A stretch of 5,280 nucleotides of DNA, from positions 1 to 5,280 of the forward strand of contig QHOF01000266.1 of NCBI GenBank assembly GCA_003219335.1, written 5' to 3'. Each line of letters begins with the position of its first letter. Within the stretch, counting starts at the first letter, position 1. The translations under genes were made by a program, and so were the position numbers. This DNA comes from Verrucomicrobiota bacterium (GTDB taxonomy: Bacteria; Verrucomicrobiota; Verrucomicrobiia; Chthoniobacterales; UBA10450). Of this stretch, positions 5,156 through 5,280 are shown one piece after another. The notes beneath the pieces were generated by a model that saw only the letters and a list, made by a program, of their open reading frames with translations, was not told the DNA's origin and did not search any database.

Positions 5156-5280
5156 CTAACGTGTTGCTCTAGGCATCACAACTTTGTCGAGAAGATGGGC
5201 CTGCTCTGAATCATAAAGGCGGAACTCGTATGTGCAGCTTGTTCGGATCCAATCACACGGGCAGAACCTTGCGCGGAGTT
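5156..5280 (-). pseudogene. 3' end of an upstream gene: EFRLY domain copy C, frameshifted
   Basis: Entering from the right edge in the frame AAC TCC GCG CAA, the minus strand encodes an NSAQGSARV segment matching RQGSAAAN of copy B. One base is then missing (GTGATTGG against GCGAATTGG). Beyond it the domain continues in the next frame as WIRTSCTYEFRLYDSEQAHLL and DKVVMPRATR, with TAG at 5156-5158. In the upstream frame the protein instead ends at TGA 5176-5178 with an unrelated tail (SAFMIQSRPIFSTKL). Only about 30 bases precede the indel in this window, so the catalytic part of the gene cannot be seen. By analogy with its neighbours it may be another methyltransferase or glycosyltransferase. 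Loss of the last strands of the domain may or may not harm the enzyme; a sequencing indel is the main alternative. Confidence 0.7.

Noticed and set aside
1..5280. CRISPR array, transposase or insertion-sequence ends
   Set aside because: No regularly spaced direct repeats, transposase motifs, or paired terminal inverted repeats with target duplications were seen; the only long repeats are the coding domain copies.

Overview
The window reads as a stretch of a GC-moderate bacterial chromosome, probably a soil Verrucomicrobiota of the Chthoniobacterales/Spartobacteria type. That placement is an inference from memory: the Bacteroidetes/Verrucomicrobia-like boxA, a NarL/UhpB-type membrane sensor kinase of a style common in that group, and a C-terminal 'NPVPAG…ISW…VSVDG…WI.AGSTYEFRLY' domain that I associate with soil Verrucomicrobia and Acidobacteria. 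No database search was possible. Every supportable gene lies on the minus strand, so gene order runs from high to low coordinates.

Layout from upstream (right) to downstream (left). At 5156-5280 is the 3' end of a gene carrying the EFRLY domain, frameshifted near its end. At 4190-5149 is an intact class I SAM methyltransferase of the MycE/CmcI-like type ending in the same domain. At 3858-4138 are small reading-frame pieces that look like a gutted gene, possibly a glycosyltransferase. At 2674-3772 is a membrane histidine kinase broken by a frameshift, overlapping by ATGA the start of its LuxR/NarL-type response regulator at 2259-2677, which has lost most of its receiver domain by an internal deletion. 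At 961-2148 is a second, unrelated class I methyltransferase, again ending in the EFRLY domain. At about 496-844 is a hairpin-rich rRNA leader with a candidate promoter and a boxA. At 1-495 is the 5' end of 23S rRNA, running off the left edge.

The methyltransferases with a shared appended domain suggest a locus modifying a sugar, surface polysaccharide or secondary metabolite. The two-component pair once formed an operon but cannot now give a working pathway as written. No 16S rRNA or tRNA lies within the 4.8 kb upstream of the 23S gene, and the 23S has its own boxA leader, so it appears unlinked from 16S. The main points for follow-up are the repeated modular domain on unrelated methyltransferases, the unlinked 23S gene, and the cluster of decaying genes.
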